Origin: Pinus tabuliformis
Taxonomy: Eukaryota; Streptophyta; Pinopsida; Pinales; Pinaceae
Length of the DNA stretch: 64,000 bases
Direction: 5' to 3'
NCBI GenBank assembly: GCA_031772625.1
Contig: CM062817.1
Location: 950,785,842-950,849,841 of the forward strand
The notes beneath the pieces are model-generated. The model saw only the letters and a program-made list of their open reading frames with translations. It had not been told where the DNA came from and made no database searches. Both the position numbers and the translations under genes were made by a program. Positions within the stretch are counted from its first letter, which is position 1, and every line of letters starts with the position of its first letter. Shown in pieces: positions 46,095 through 58,594 of this stretch.

Positions 46095-48337
46095 CTCCTC
46101 CACACTAGGAACTTTGGGACCCCAAAATATCACTTTCTGCAGTTCAACAGATGAGGTACAATTCCCTCACCTTTCCAATCTTGATCCATTTGGCCTTGCT
46201 CAGATTGGTTCCTTTGAGCCCCACATGAAGGTAGTCCACACTCCCTCGTTTTGAAGTCCTTGTTCTATTGTCAAGAATGGTGTCTTGTTGTAGTTCTTCA
46301 AGGTACTCAAGAGAGAAATCCTCAATGGAATTCTTGGATTTGTCTATGTCGCTATGGCCATCAATAGAAACATCCTTCCCAAAAATGAAATCCAATGGCG
46401 ATCTTCTGCAAAATCTTTACCAAGGATAAAATCCAAAAAGACTTTGGCAAATAACCCAAACAAGCTTCACATGGAAATACTTGTATAAATGAGTTCTTGA
46501 AACATTTGTAACATACTGAATGTGCTGCAACTACTCATACCAAAGTTTAGGATGCTTCCTAAAATGTCAAGAAATGGAAATCAATCTTACAATATGGAAT
46601 AAATTTGACTCCCAAATTCCCATACAAATTGACACATCCTCTAGCCAAAATAGCATAACAATGCCAAAGTAATTACTATTGCATATAAGTGATTTATTCA
46701 CAAACATCACTTTTACAAAATGCCCAACTATGGGGGCATGCAACAAGTAAAATACAAATATTAATGCAGTCTTTAATTAGACAAATAGTCCAACCATTTC
46801 TTACCCAACCATGCTAGGGAATTTTCTTTCTGCACTTCACTTCCTTTTGGAACTTCTTCTCAATGGTTATGGTATGCCTTGCACATTCCTCTACCTTCTC
46901 CTTCTCAAGTGATTCCATTACCTGTTTTTCCTTCTTTGTATTAAGATGTGGATGAAACTTCCAACACTTTTCAATATAATGGCCACTTATGTTGCAATGA
47001 GTGCAAAATGTTTTGTGAGCTTTTCTTGGCACAAATGTCTTTAAATTTGGATGAGAATTTCCCTTCTTGGTATCAATTCCAATTGAAATATTCATATTCT
47101 TGACTAATGCTATCCTTTTGTGGCACTTAGCTCCACAATGGTTAGGTTCATGAAAAAAAGTTCAAGGAAAAAACATTCCACAACATGTCATTCAAATCAT
47201 CATGTTGTTTGTAGTCATCAAAATCCTTTGAATAATCAGGACACTTTTACCTCTTATGGTTGTCCTTTGGATTATGATTATGGTGAGGTGAACTTGAATG
47301 GTGAGAATAACTTGTCTTATTCTCTTATTCAACTTTCTCATCTCTCTTTTGGAGAATTCTTGCATTTCATGTCCTCCTTTTGCTTTAGAAACCAAGTTGG
47401 TATCAATTTTGGATGCAAATCCCAATAATTTGCATCCTCATGTCCTCTCTTATGACAAAAAGAACAAGATACCCAAGAGCTATCATTGGAAGACCATTCT
47501 TCCTTTTTAACAGAGCCCAAACCTTCATATTGAGGTATCTCCTTTGCCTTAATTGGATGGATAATGCCCTGATTGTTCACTCCAAATCCTCCTCCCCTAT
47601 AACCCATCTTAGACAAGAGCTTTTCTCCTATGCCTTTTCTATGCTTCTCAAACGCTGCAACAATGCTTAAATCAACATTTTCATGTAAAGAAACTGCATG
47701 TAATGCTTACCATTTTCCTCATATTTCGATTGAGGGAGAAAGATGCTCTTAAACTATTTCCTAATTCTTGAGGTGTCTTATTGTACTTTTGGTATTTCTT
47801 CTTTCAGCTTCTTGGACTTTGGCACTAATAGAACCTCGCCCTCAACATCATTGGGATAAAAGGTGCAGACATCGCCATCTTCCTTCTCTGAGGGACTTTC
47901 TTCACTAGCCTCTTCTATAAGAGTTTTTGTGGAAAAGGATGATGATAAAGGTGATGGTGGAGATGGTGGAGGTTTATCTTTATTTCCATTACCTCCTCCT
48001 CCTAGAGAACCTTCTCCTTTTGGAGGCTTGTAGCTTTCACCTTGCAGTCGGGCATTCCTCTCTTCAAAGATGACTTTCACCATTTCTTCCATGTCAAAGA
48101 AAGCCTTCCTAAAATCCTTCTCATCCTCTAACATATTTGCAGGCTCTCCTTTATGTGACATGCTTGTTGAAGCTTCAACTACAATTTGAGGTAGAACTGG
48201 TGGTGGAGATTATGGCAATCTTGATCTCCCGCCCAAACCTTCTCCTCTCTTGAGCTTCAAACTTGTAAGCTTCACATTCACTTGTAAGAAGTTGAATTCT
48301 CCTTGCACAAAGAAAACCAAGAGCTCTATTACCAACT
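46095..48337 (-). pseudogene. Element F gag-like protein, broken
   Basis: The N-terminal frame (47778-48161) begins MSHKGEPANMLEDEKDFRKA and has a Pro/Ser/Gly-rich middle and an acidic part. The frame at 47338-47616 has a first knuckle CSFCHKRGHEDANYWDLHP (last Cys replaced by Tyr). After frameshifts, 46814-47095 has CTHCNISGHYIEKCWKFHP (complete Cys-Cys-His-Cys). A further frame at 46144-46395 (MDFIFGKDVSIDGHSDIDKS) has no known motif. The knuckle type followed by W-x-x-H-P is typical of plant non-autonomous gag-only elements. No protease, reverse transcriptase or integrase is seen. Confidence 0.75.
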
Positions 48338-50199
48338 TGATCTAAATGGGAAAGCTAGTGTTTGTTGTGCTAAATTCCAATTCAAAATAGTAAACAAAGT
48401 CCTTGATGATTATGGGGTAAATTGAAAGTTAACCATGAGTTTTTATGTCTTTATATATAATTTATAACCTTAAAACATGAATTAAAAAAACACTGAACAA
48501 CAACATAACACTAATACACCCAGCAATTGATAAAGGAGTTCACCCCTCCTGGGCTATGTCTCCTTGGTGCAACTTCCAATGGTTTGATGCAATCTCATTA
48601 TGCTCAAAATACTTTAGTGATGAAGAGTACACAAAATGTGCTTACTAAAAGAGTGGCTAGTTTCCCCTTCAAGGAGACATTCTCTTGCAAAGAACTCTCA
48701 CTCTAAAAACATGAAAACCTACAGTGAGTCATGAAACAATTAGCAATAAAAAGGTTTGTTAAATCAAGACCCCATACTCAATCTCACAATGAGCATAGCA
48801 AGTACAACAATTCACTTGAAGAATTAAAAGAGAAGTTTCCTCAAAGACATAATGAGAAAAGAGAAACATGATCGACAACATAGTTGCCTCAGTTGTTGCA
48901 GAAAACATATGAAGGCTAGAAAACCCCTACAAGGTCCTCCCCATTCTCAAAAGCCTTCAAAAACGAATTCAACCCACTAGTTGATCCTAGCACCCATAAA
49001 CCCAAACCTACAAAAAGTCTCTTCAGAAGTGCTCTAATGGATTCAAAACCTATTACATTGGCTTCAGAAGACCCAAAAATGCCTATCTAGCTTCTTCCTA
49101 CTCCTGAAAAGACCAAAAACCTAAGAATATATGAGCTTCCCTAGCCTTTCTGCTAGTTGCTCTATAATTTCCCCAAAATTCCACACCGGTCCTACAATTT
49201 TGCCCAAAAATCCACTAATGGGGTGTTGATTCTGCCAACTTTCCAACAAAATTGTTGGAGCGTTTAAATGACCTCCACGACCTTAATTTCAAAAATCATG
49301 GCCATATTGCCGCCACACGTCCCGGGGTTGGCCCCTGTAGCTAGCCCCTTAACTCCTTCGCTTGGCAGTTAAGGTTAGTGTTGGTGGTCAAGGCGAAGTT
49401 GTGTTCATATGCTAACTTTCGAGAGTTGTGGTGATGTCAGCGGTTGTTTTAGATGCCACTGTTTCGAGTGGTTACATCGCACAGTTGTGGTGTCAGTGGT
49501 TACGGTTAATGCCACAATGATTAAGGCTAGCGGTCTTGGGACAATGTCGCATGGGCAGTCTTGTTTGTGGTTTAACATATAACAAACTGGGGTCGTGATT
49601 AGCGCCTAACACTAGTCTGTGGACAGTGGTTCAGGGCTAACCACGACCGCCACCCCTGATATATGTTCCATAAAACATAAATATGTATTGCACCCCATCT
49701 TAAAACAAGCAACACGTGTTGTGCATGGGTGGAGGCCTTGGACTTGTGATTGGAGGTCCTGTGTTCGAACCTCGGTGGTGTAATTATGACCTTACCAGAA
49801 ATTTTTGTGGCCCTCGGGTTGCCACATAACAGCCCCTGGTCGTGCTACATGGGAACATGGGATTGGCCACTGAAAAATCCACAAACCAATAATATTCCGC
49901 CATTTCAAACCAATGAAATGTGCCACTTGGCACTACCTGATTCATCGAAGGAAACCCAATCATCTATATAGTCACTTGCCACGTCACAAGTACACACTCC
50001 TAACTGTGCAGTGTTGCTCATTTTTTGGCCAAATTCGCATGTTTGAGAAAATAGACAGAATGTGTTTCTGGGAGCATACTGTTTCTGTTTCACACAAAAT
50101 GAGTTGCGCTAGATTCAGAATGACGAGAACTATGTGATCATTCAAGTTCCATACCGATCCATCAATTGAATTTTGAGAAAATTTTTGAGCTCCAGATCA
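48338..50199 (-). repeat. Element F 5' LTR (right)
   Basis: TGATCTAAATGGG...CTCCAGATCA, followed by the duplication GTTCA at 50200-50204. Confidence 0.9.
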
Positions 50200-50204
50200 G
50201 TTCA

Positions 50205-51560
50205 TTCAACAACTCTTTCAAAATTCTTCTCATCCACGTTGTTTGACATGTTAAGGTTGTGGTTACAACATACTCTGCTTCAGTTGATGATAGAGTCACA
50301 ATGGATTGATTCACTGATGCCCATGAAATTTCACCTGAACCAAAATTGAACACATACCCAGATGTGCTCTTCCTATCATCAATATTACCTGCAAAATCAC
50401 TATTTGTATACCTAGTTATTTTAAAATATGAATCATATGTATACAAGATACCATAATTTCTTGTTCCAACAACATATCTTAGAATCCTTTTTCCAACTAG
50501 CCAATGGGTACTCTTCAAGACTCCATGAATTTGGAAATTAAACTTACAACAAACATTATATCGGGCCTTGTTGTAGTCAAATACATAAGACTTCCAACCA
50601 ATTGTTTGAACAAGGTTGGATTAATATCTGAACCTTGACCATCGTTACTGAGTTATGTAGCAATTGAAATTAGGGTTACAACTTTATTACAGTTTTCCAT
50701 CTTGAACATTTTCAATATATACTTTGAATACTTAGATTGACAAATGAAAATACCATCTTCTGATTGAGGTACTTGAATACCAATAAAATATTTAATTAGG
50801 CCTAAATCAATCATATCAAAATATGTTTTAAATCTTTCCTAATATCATGTATTGGGAAATCTCCAGTGAAAATCAAATCATCGACATACATGCACACAAT
50901 CAAAATTTTACCTTCTTCATTTACCTTTGTATAGAAAGTTGGCTCACATGGACTCCTGGTGAATCCATTATTATTAAGATATTCATCGATTCTACTATAC
51001 CATACTCGGGGTGCTTATTTCAATCCATATAATGCTTTATTTAATATGTAAACTTTATCTTCTTGACCATCAATATCATATCCACGAGGTTGTTTCACAT
51101 AAACTTCTTCTTCTATAAATCCATTTAAAAATGTAGACTTAACATCCATATGATATATTTTCTGTATATTTTGTGCAGTAATATATAATACCATTCTTAC
51201 TATGTCAAGTTTAACTACAGGTAAAAAAGTTTCATTATAATCAATACTAGGTTGTTGACTTAACCCCTGAGCTACAAGTCTTGCTTTATGCTTTTCAATT
51301 TCACCTTCATCATTCATTTTAGTTTTATACATTGATTTAACACCTATATATTTACCTTCGGGACAATTTACAAGTTCCCAAGTATTATTTCTTTCTATAG
51401 CATCGGTTTCTTCATCCATGGCTTTTATCCAAAAAAATTATTTCACAACTTCATCAAAATTTACTGGATCATATGCAAGTAATGCTAAATTTGAAACTTG
51501 ATCTATTTAATCATTCTCCTCATACAATTCCTTTAAACTTCTAGTCTTCTCACCTTTAAT
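50205..51560 (-). pseudogene. Element E reverse transcriptase and RNase H start, broken
   Basis: Reverse transcriptase motifs on the minus strand: DEETDAIERNNTWELVNCPE, IDYNETFLPVVKLDIVRMVL, MDVKSTFLNGFIEEEVYVKQ, DKVYILNKALYGLK, then a frame break and CMYVDDLIFTG (about 50880). RNase H follows at 50205-50518: HWLVGKRILRYVVGTRN, YTNSDFAGNIDDRKSTSGYV and VTLSSTEAEYVVTTTLTCQT. It is cut by element F after LKELLNE and resumes at 44277. The catalytic Asp pair YVDD is present, but the frame has several stops. Confidence 0.85.
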
Positions 51561-52890
51561 TCTATTATTTAATGTAGTTATTGTAGGATTACATTCATTT
51601 CTTACTTTTGATCCTAGTGTTTGTTGTCCACCATAACCTGATGGCTCACCATGTTCATGATTTCTTCGTGTTCTAAAATGTAATGGACTGACTCTTGGTG
51701 ATTGGCTTGTTGAAGTGTTTGCAACAGGTGTAGATGGAATCGTTTTTCCACCTTGTACTTCTTGTTCATCTTCATTATCATCTCCATGAGATAATACAAT
51801 TGTCTCTCCAAGATATTTATTTATGTTTCTATCCCAATCTTCTTCTTCCTTGAATTCAACATCTCTACTAATAATATATTTCTTGGTGATGGGATTATAA
51901 AGACTATATGCTTTATACTCCTCACTCTATTCAATAAAGATACATTTCTACCTTCTATCATCTAAATTATTTCTCAATTATTTAGGAACATGTGAATAAG
52001 CAAAGCAACCAAAAATTCTTAAATGAGATATATGAAAACTCTTACCACTCTAGGCTTCTTCGGGAACTCGATCCTTCACGCTCTTTGTCAGAATTTGTTA
52101 AGAATATAAACAGCACAAGGTATTTCTCCTCCCTAATATTGATTTGGTAGATTCCTTTCCTTCAACATACTTCAAGCCATATTCATAATAGTTTGATTCT
52201 TCCTTTCATCTCTTCCATCTTTCTGTGGAGTATAACGCGTAGTAAACTGCCCCTTGATTCCATGCAATTCACAAAACTCAATGAAATTTGTTAGCATATA
52301 TTCATAACCTCTATCTGATCTCAAAATTTTAATATGCTTTCCATTTTCCTTTCAACCATAGCTTTAAATATTTTAAATACAGAAAGTGCTTAAGATTTCG
52401 GTTTCAAAAGATAAACCCATGTTCTTCGACTATAGTCATCAATAAAAAATAGAAAGTAAACATTACCAGCCAAAGAAGGCATTTGCATTAGTCCACATAA
52501 ATTTGTGTGAACAATCTCCAATGCAGCTTTCACCATATACAAAAATCTAGATACAAATTTATGTCTATGATGCTTTGCAAGTATACAACTTTTACATGAG
52601 CTCGTCGACTATTGAATATTGGGTAACCCTTTCACCATCTGTTTCTTCTGCGGCAAATCTAAAACACCATAATATAGATGACCATATCTTAAATGACATA
52701 ACCATGATTCATCCTCTTAGTTTTATAAACATTCAAGGGGGGAGACAATTCATGTCTCATTATAAGAGGAAATATCTTATTCTTTTTCATTTCTACTCTT
52801 ATAATCAGCTGCTTGCTTGGATATTTATCAATGATAGTACACACATTATTCTTGAAGAACACTCTATACCTTTTCTCTATCAATTTTCCA
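51561..52890 (-). pseudogene. Element E integrase region, heavily decayed
   Basis: The minus strand reads fragments of a copia integrase in shifting frames: EEHGFIF and KYLKLWLKGKWKAY, then IAWNQGAVYYALYSTERWKR (the decayed region before the Glu motif) and VKDRVPEEA. Farther toward the reverse transcriptase lies the Ser/Thr-rich linker (51614-51811, LHLLQTLQQANHQESVHYI). I could not place all three catalytic acids. Confidence 0.6.
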
Positions 52891-53848
52891 ATGCTTTAAA
52901 AATTCCATTTCAAGCTAGGTACATAAAACACATCATCAATTGTTCTTCTATCACCATCCCTAATATAAACAACAAACACTCCTTTACCTTTAATGCATAC
53001 CTTAATATCATTACCCAACTTGGATTCAGACTGAATACTGGTGTCTAGATTGGAAAACAAATCTTTGTTTCTAGTCATGTGATTGTTGCAACCGCTAGCT
53101 AAAAAACAAATATCATTCGAACATTCTTGAGTCACGTTACAAGCCATAAACACTTTTTTTTAACTATCTTAAAATTCTTGTGAGATGTGTGCAAATTGGA
53201 TACCAACATTTGCCTGCCTTTTCAAATACTTAGTAGCAAAATGGCCATATATTTTGCAATAATCACATTTAACTTTAGACGTATCATACCTTTGATTTCC
53301 ACGATGCCATATTATATTGTAACTCCCCCTTAAATGAGACGGATGTTGTTGAGATTTCTCTTCATGAACATAATTATCTTGTAGACGTCTCCATATTGTC
53401 GTAATCTATTAACAACACTCATGACTTGATTCATAAAAGAATACACAATTTCATTGTCTTTCATTTTGATATTCTCAAAATCTCTTCTCAAATTACACAA
53501 CTTGACATTCTTTACTTTCGTTACACCTTGATAACAGGATTCAAGAGCGTCCCACTCCTTCTTCAAATATTCTGCATTTGAGACTTTTGAAAGTATCATG
53601 TCATGTAAGGCTTTTTGCATAAGGCCGAGAGATTTATTGTCCTTCTTTATGTTCTCTCTCAACAACATTCATTCAACATTTTTGAGAGACATCTCTACTG
53701 CCTCATTATCAGGCTCGGGATATCCATCAGTAAAAAATCCCTAAAGATCATGAGAACGCAACAATGTTCTCATTCGAATAAACAAGGAATTATAACTTTT
53801 CTCAGTTAAAATAGGAATTGACTGAGTAGTATTGGTATTTGATTCCAT
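52891..53848 (-). pseudogene. Element E gag and protease, broken
   Basis: Gag starts at ATG 53846-53848 (MESNTNTTQSIPILTEKSYN). The UBN2-like part spans 53330-53668 (LGLMQKALHDMILSKVSNAE, YLKKEWDALESCYQGVTKVK, LRRDFENIKMKDNEIVYSF). A possible knuckle near 53255 is decayed. The protease (about 53080) reads FLASGCNNHMTRNKDLFSNL: the usual Asp-Ser-Gly is Ala-Ser-Gly, so the catalytic Asp is lost. The frame then has DDVFYVPSLKWNF, the end of the protease region. Confidence 0.8.
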
Positions 53849-54111
53849 CTCTCACAAATAATTGAAATATTCAAATAAAATTTTAAAAGAACTTTCACAT
53901 ATAATACTTTCAGGTCCTTTTAAAGGAAAAAATACAAAATGATGGAGATAAATTTCAAACACCCTTACAAATACTTGGGGTGCCCTCTTTTTAAAAAAAC
54001 TACCTTAAAACACCCTTTTAACTCCCATAATAAACCTTTTATGTATACAACATATGAATCATTTTTCAAAAACAAACTTCATAAGGATAATGCATGTGTT
54101 TAATATGACTT

Positions 54112-55396
54112 TGATGCAGGAGCATTAGGCTTAGGGACAAAAGGCTTCTATTTTATTCCAAAAGTCCAAAAAAAAATTACAAGCAAGGGAGTGGGATTAT
54201 TTCACTGTAAATTTACAAAGCTTTCTAGATAGGATTTAGGCTTGAATTTAGAGATTTGAGCTACTTTGTAATTAATTCAAATATCTATACGTAGTTTAGA
54301 TTCTCGAGGAGAATATCATATAGAGCAGGTATTATCTAGAATTAGACAAATTCGATCCACCGATTAAGGATCTGATTGTTTGTATTGTAATGGTATTTAT
54401 GTAAGTTTTGAACTCTTGTAAAAGGATTTGGCTGGATTTGGCTATGAAGAATTAGATTGAAAAACTGAAGTATATTTGTGTCTCTGTGTATTCTACGCAT
54501 GAATGGTTAAATCTCGGAGGTTCTAATTTCCTTCGAAATATCTCTTGTGTGTGTCGTTTTCCAGTTCGGGCCTTTTGAATTAGAGTTTTGTAAAATATAT
54601 GTTATCGCACTTAAAACCTTTGTTTCCTATGTTTTGAAATAATTTGGTTATGTTTTAAGACCCCAGAGAACATAACTTAGAGACAAGTTAAAGTAGTGGA
54701 AGCACTAAACCTTGGCGGAACGGAGAAAACCTGACCATTTCACTTTAAACTCAGGAGAAGTAAGGAGACCGTCCGATCAACAAATCCACAAATTTGACAG
54801 TGATCACGCATTAATAGGCACGAACGTTATTTTAGAAAACGGATGCGATGAATTATTAAAATGAGTTAATACCTTAGTTAATTGTGACCTTCCATTAGAG
54901 GGAGGCAGATCCGATAAAAATCTTGTGGTTAACATACACGGGGATTTAATTTAGATATTGGATGCGATATGGTGTGAATTATGATTTAATCCATGGAAGT
55001 CTGGATTGATCATAACCATTCATTGTGAAGTCACGAGATCTGATGGATATTGCATCAAAAAAGTATACGACCTTTAATCCATATTTCGGATCTGAGAAAT
55101 TAGAAATTGCAGCTTTGTTTTTTTTTTTCAGTTCCGTGGGGAAAATAAGGATATGTGGGAAAGACAGACGCAATAGGTTTATGGGCCGAAGTGTTATTTC
55201 CTTTTGGCTCCATGGTAAGTGAAGTTTTTCCATATTCTGAGTAATTTTAATAGTTCTGTTGTTTTAGTAGGATAACTACATTTGGAGGCGGATGACTGAA
55301 ACTCCAAAGGAAATTGAAGAAGAACTTCGACCTGCACTTCAGGAGATCATTTCTGGATTTGAACGATTGTCCCTTACACTTGCAACCAGACCACCA
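54112..55396 (+). repeat. Element G 5' LTR
   Basis: 1,285 bp, TGATGCAGGAG...GACCACCA. Pairs with 60014-61283. Its last 105 bp contain an ATG (55292) that opens a frame running out of the LTR through the primer-binding site. Confidence 0.9.
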
Positions 55397-56610
55397 TTAG
55401 TGGTATCAAAGAAACCTACTGACACTGAGGAGGATCTCAAAGATCAGAAAAAGAAAAAATTCCAACATGGCTTTCTGAGTTGGAGGAAGACGTGGTCAAA
55501 AAAGAGGAAGACCAGTTGCAGATGTTGAAGTGTTGGAAGCTATGCAACAGATGCAAGCTAGATTAGAAGTAGTGGAAATGGGAAATCAAGGAAATGCAGG
55601 CAATGTAGATTTCAGTGAGCCTGAAGTTGAAGTTGTAGAAGCTGAGGAACCTGGAGAAATTACTCCTAAAATGAGATTCTTTAAATCAGTGTTAGGATCC
55701 AAATCCAAACCTAGGCTTGAGGGTTCAATTTATGCAGGAGGTTTAAACCCTGAGGAGTTGATAGACTGGATTAATATCATGGATAAATTCTTTGATTATG
55801 AAGAAATGGAAGAAGGAAAAAGAGTGAAATTTTCTATCAGAAAATTGAAAGGACATGTTGCACTTTGGTGTGATGGAGTGTAGGCAAAAAGAAAAGGACT
55901 TGGTAAGTAGCTAGTTAGAAATTGGAGCAGGATGGTGGAAAAGTTGAGAGGTAAGTTTTTTCCAAGTGATTATCAACAGACATTATTTAGACAGATGCAG
56001 AACCTTAGACAAAGGTCTATGATGGTGAAACAATACACAGAGGAATTTTACAAAGTGAGCATAAGAGCAGGAAAAATTTAGGATATAGATGAGAAGGTTG
56101 CAAGATACATAAATGGTCTCAGAATCGAGATCCAAGATGAGATAAGTTTTATGTCTCCTAAAATAGTAGACGAGGCTTATCAGATGGTATTGAAGGCTGA
56201 AGAAAAAATCATAAAGAAGCAATCTACCGGAAATAGAGGTAATTTTTGAGGAAGGGGAAGTCAAGGTGGTAGAGGAAGATCTACAAAACCTAGAGATGGA
56301 GCTAGCAGCAGCTCAAGTTAGCATACACCCACAGGAGGTGATGCAAGTGGCAGAGGGATTTTTTCTAGAGGAAGAGGAGGCAGAGGCAAGGGAAGAGAAA
56401 TTAGATGTTACAGATGTAATAAGCTGGGACATAGAGCCTATGAGTGCCCAGAAAACGTAGGAACAAATCAGAGAAACGTAATAGTTGCTAAGACTGAAGA
56501 GGAAGCAAAAAAGGTGCCAGAAGAAGAAAATGTACCAGAGAAAGGGGAACCTTTGGTAGTTAACAAAGTTTTGTTAAATCTGGCAAACGGAGTTGCTGAA
56601 CCAGTATAGA
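55292..56610 (+). pseudogene. Element G gag, broken; frame begins inside the LTR
   Basis: The frame starts with MTETPKEIEEELRPALQEII at 55292, 105 bp before the LTR ends, and reads through the primer-binding site to a break near 55525. It continues as LEAMQQMQARLEVVEMGNQG and the capsid-like core LNPEELIDWINIMDKFFDYE, VKFSIRKLKGHVALW, QTLFRQMQNLRQRSMMVKQY and YINGLRIEIQDEISFMSPKI. Then come a Gly/Arg-rich stretch and a complete zinc knuckle, CYRCNKLGHRAYECPEN (about 56410). Several stops occur. The capsid core and knuckle match Ty3/gypsy gag. Confidence 0.85.
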
Positions 56611-57270
56611 GGAAGAACTTGTTTAGGACTGTGTGTAAGGTTCAAGGGAAATGTTGTTAGATGATAGTTGATAGTGGTAGCATAGATAATTTGGTCTCTA
56701 CAAAATTGGTGGAAAATTTGAAGTTAAAGACAAAGAAACATCCAACACCTTATAAGGTGTCATGGCTTCAAAAAGGACATCAGTTGCTAGTGAATGAACA
56801 ATGTGAAGTGGAGTTGCAGTTGGGAAAATACAAAGACATATTTTTGTGTGATGTGATGCCTATGGATGAGTGTCACATATTGTTGGGAAGACCTTAGCAG
56901 TATGATAGAGGAGCTATGCATGATGGGAAAAAGAACACATATAAATTTGGTAAAGATGGTGTCAATCATACATTGTTGCCTATGGAAGAGGAGGATGCAT
57001 CAAGAAAGTTTGATCCAAAGACTTTACTGTTGAGTGGAAAATAATACCTGCAATAGATTGAAGGGGATGAGGTAAATTTTTCATTGGTTTGCAAGCCCAA
57101 GGTAATAATGACTTCCACTGAAATTTCTGATTTGCTAGTTGAGATTCAAGAGATGCTGGAAAATTATTTTGATATCATTGTAGATGATTTTCCTAATGAG
57201 TTACCACCCATTATAAAATCAGTCATCATATACATTTGATTCTAGGAGAAAATCTACCAAATAAAGCATC
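56611..57270 (+). pseudogene. Element G protease, broken
   Basis: The retropepsin active-site loop reads MIVDSGSIDNLVSTKLVENL (56661), with Asp-Ser-Gly intact. It is followed by EQCEVELQLGKYKDIFLCDV and MDECHILLGRP, with a stop replacing the residue after it (family LLGRPWQYD). Then come YDRGAMHDGKKNTYKFGKDG and a linker to the reverse transcriptase with EMLENYFDIIVDDFPNELPP. A frameshift lies near 57235. Confidence 0.85.
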
Positions 57271-57277
57271 TTAAAAG

Positions 57278-58590
57278 ATGACTCCCACAGAAAATGAAGA
57301 AATCAGGAAACAGGTGTATGAACTCTTAGATAAAGGACTGATTAGAGAGAGTTTGAGTGCTTTTGCAGTCCCAATAGTGTTGAGTACAAAGAAATATGGA
57401 GGCTGTAGAATGTGCATTGATTCAAGAGCAATCAACAATATAAGAATCAGGTACAGATTTCCTTTACCTAGAATTGAAGATTTGATGGATTGTTTGAATG
57501 GACCCAAATATTTTACAAAACTGGATTTAAAAAGTGGTTATCATAAAATAAGAATTAGAGAGGGAGATGAATGGAAAACTTCTTTTAAAACAAATGAGGG
57601 ATTGTATGAATGGATGGTAATGCGTTTTGGGTTATCAAATGCTCCTAGTACATTTATGAGGCTCATGAATGAAGTGTTGAAAGAATTTATTGGTAAATTT
57701 GTAATAGTATATCTCGATGATATATTAGTTTACAATAGATCAAAGAGGAACATATGAGACATCTGAATTATGTCTCATAGAAGTTACAAACATAAATGGT
57801 AATAGTAAATATTAAGAAATGTTCGTTCATGAAGGAAGAGTTGGTATATTTGGTCTTTGTTGTTTCTACTGATGGATTAAAGATGGATCCAGAGAAGATC
57901 AAGGCAATCATGGAGTGGGCTTCACCAAAAAGTGTTTTTGAGGTAAGAAGTTTTCATGGCCTTGCTAGTTTTTATAGGAAATTCATAAGGAATTTTGGTA
58001 AGATCAATGTTCCTATTATTGACAATGTAAAGAAGGATAATCAACCATTTAGGTGGACTGCTGAAGCAGAAAAGAACTTCCAACTGTTGAAAAGGAAGAT
58101 TACTGAGAAACCTATTTTAACTTTTCCTTATTTTATTAAGACTTCCGAAGTGAAATGTGATGCTAGTGGAGAAGCTATTGGTGGTGTTTTAAGCCAGGAT
58201 GATAGACCCGTAGCTTATTTCAATGAAAAGATGAATGAATCAAAGAAGAAATATTATTCTTATGATAAGGAGTTGTACAATCATTAAAGAAATGGAGACA
58301 TTACTTGATGTCTAAGGAATTTATACTTTATTTAGATAACCATGAATTTTAGTACCTTATGAAACAGCCAAAGCTTAGTCAGAAACATGCAAAATGGGAA
58401 GAATATCTTCAAAGTTTTAATTTTGTATTGAAGCACATAATTGGCCAATCAAACAAAGTAGTAGATGCCTTAAGCAGAAAAAGAATTTTTGTTCAGGAAA
58501 GTCAAATTAATGTGTTGGCTTTTGATTTCTTAAGGAACTATATGAGAAAGATTTAGACTTTGAAGAGGCATTTGAAAGTTGTAAAAATCT
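57278..58590 (+). pseudogene. Element G reverse transcriptase and RNase H, broken
   Basis: Motifs in order: [40 protein letters not shown] (family CVDYRALNK), [20 protein letters not shown] (motif A), [18 protein letters not shown], and [15 protein letters not shown] with the catalytic YLDD intact. A break at about 57758 leads to the connection (KMDPEKIKAIMEWASPKSVF, EVRSFHGLASFYRKFI). The RNase H has VKCDASGEAIGGVLSQDDRP and YYSYDKELY, then a frameshift near 58287, and FNFVLKHIIGQSNKVVDALS (Asp). It would act in reverse transcription. Confidence 0.9.
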
Positions 58591-58594
58591 TGTT

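Larger units (their letters stand above)
44283..50199 (-). mobile_element. Element F: gag-only LTR retrotransposon with 1.8-kb LTRs
   Basis: A non-autonomous LTR element of the TR-GAG kind. The LTR ends are unusually long inverted termini, TGATCT...AGATCA. The LTRs are 44283-46094 and 48338-50199, with a target duplication GTTCA at 44278-44282 and 50200-50204. It lies on the minus strand: the primer-binding site TTGGTAATAGAGCTC (48321-48335) is next to the right LTR, and the purine stretch GTGTGGAGGAG is next to the left LTR. The 2.2-kb interior contains only gag-like zinc-knuckle frames. It is inserted in the RNase H of element E. Confidence 0.9.
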
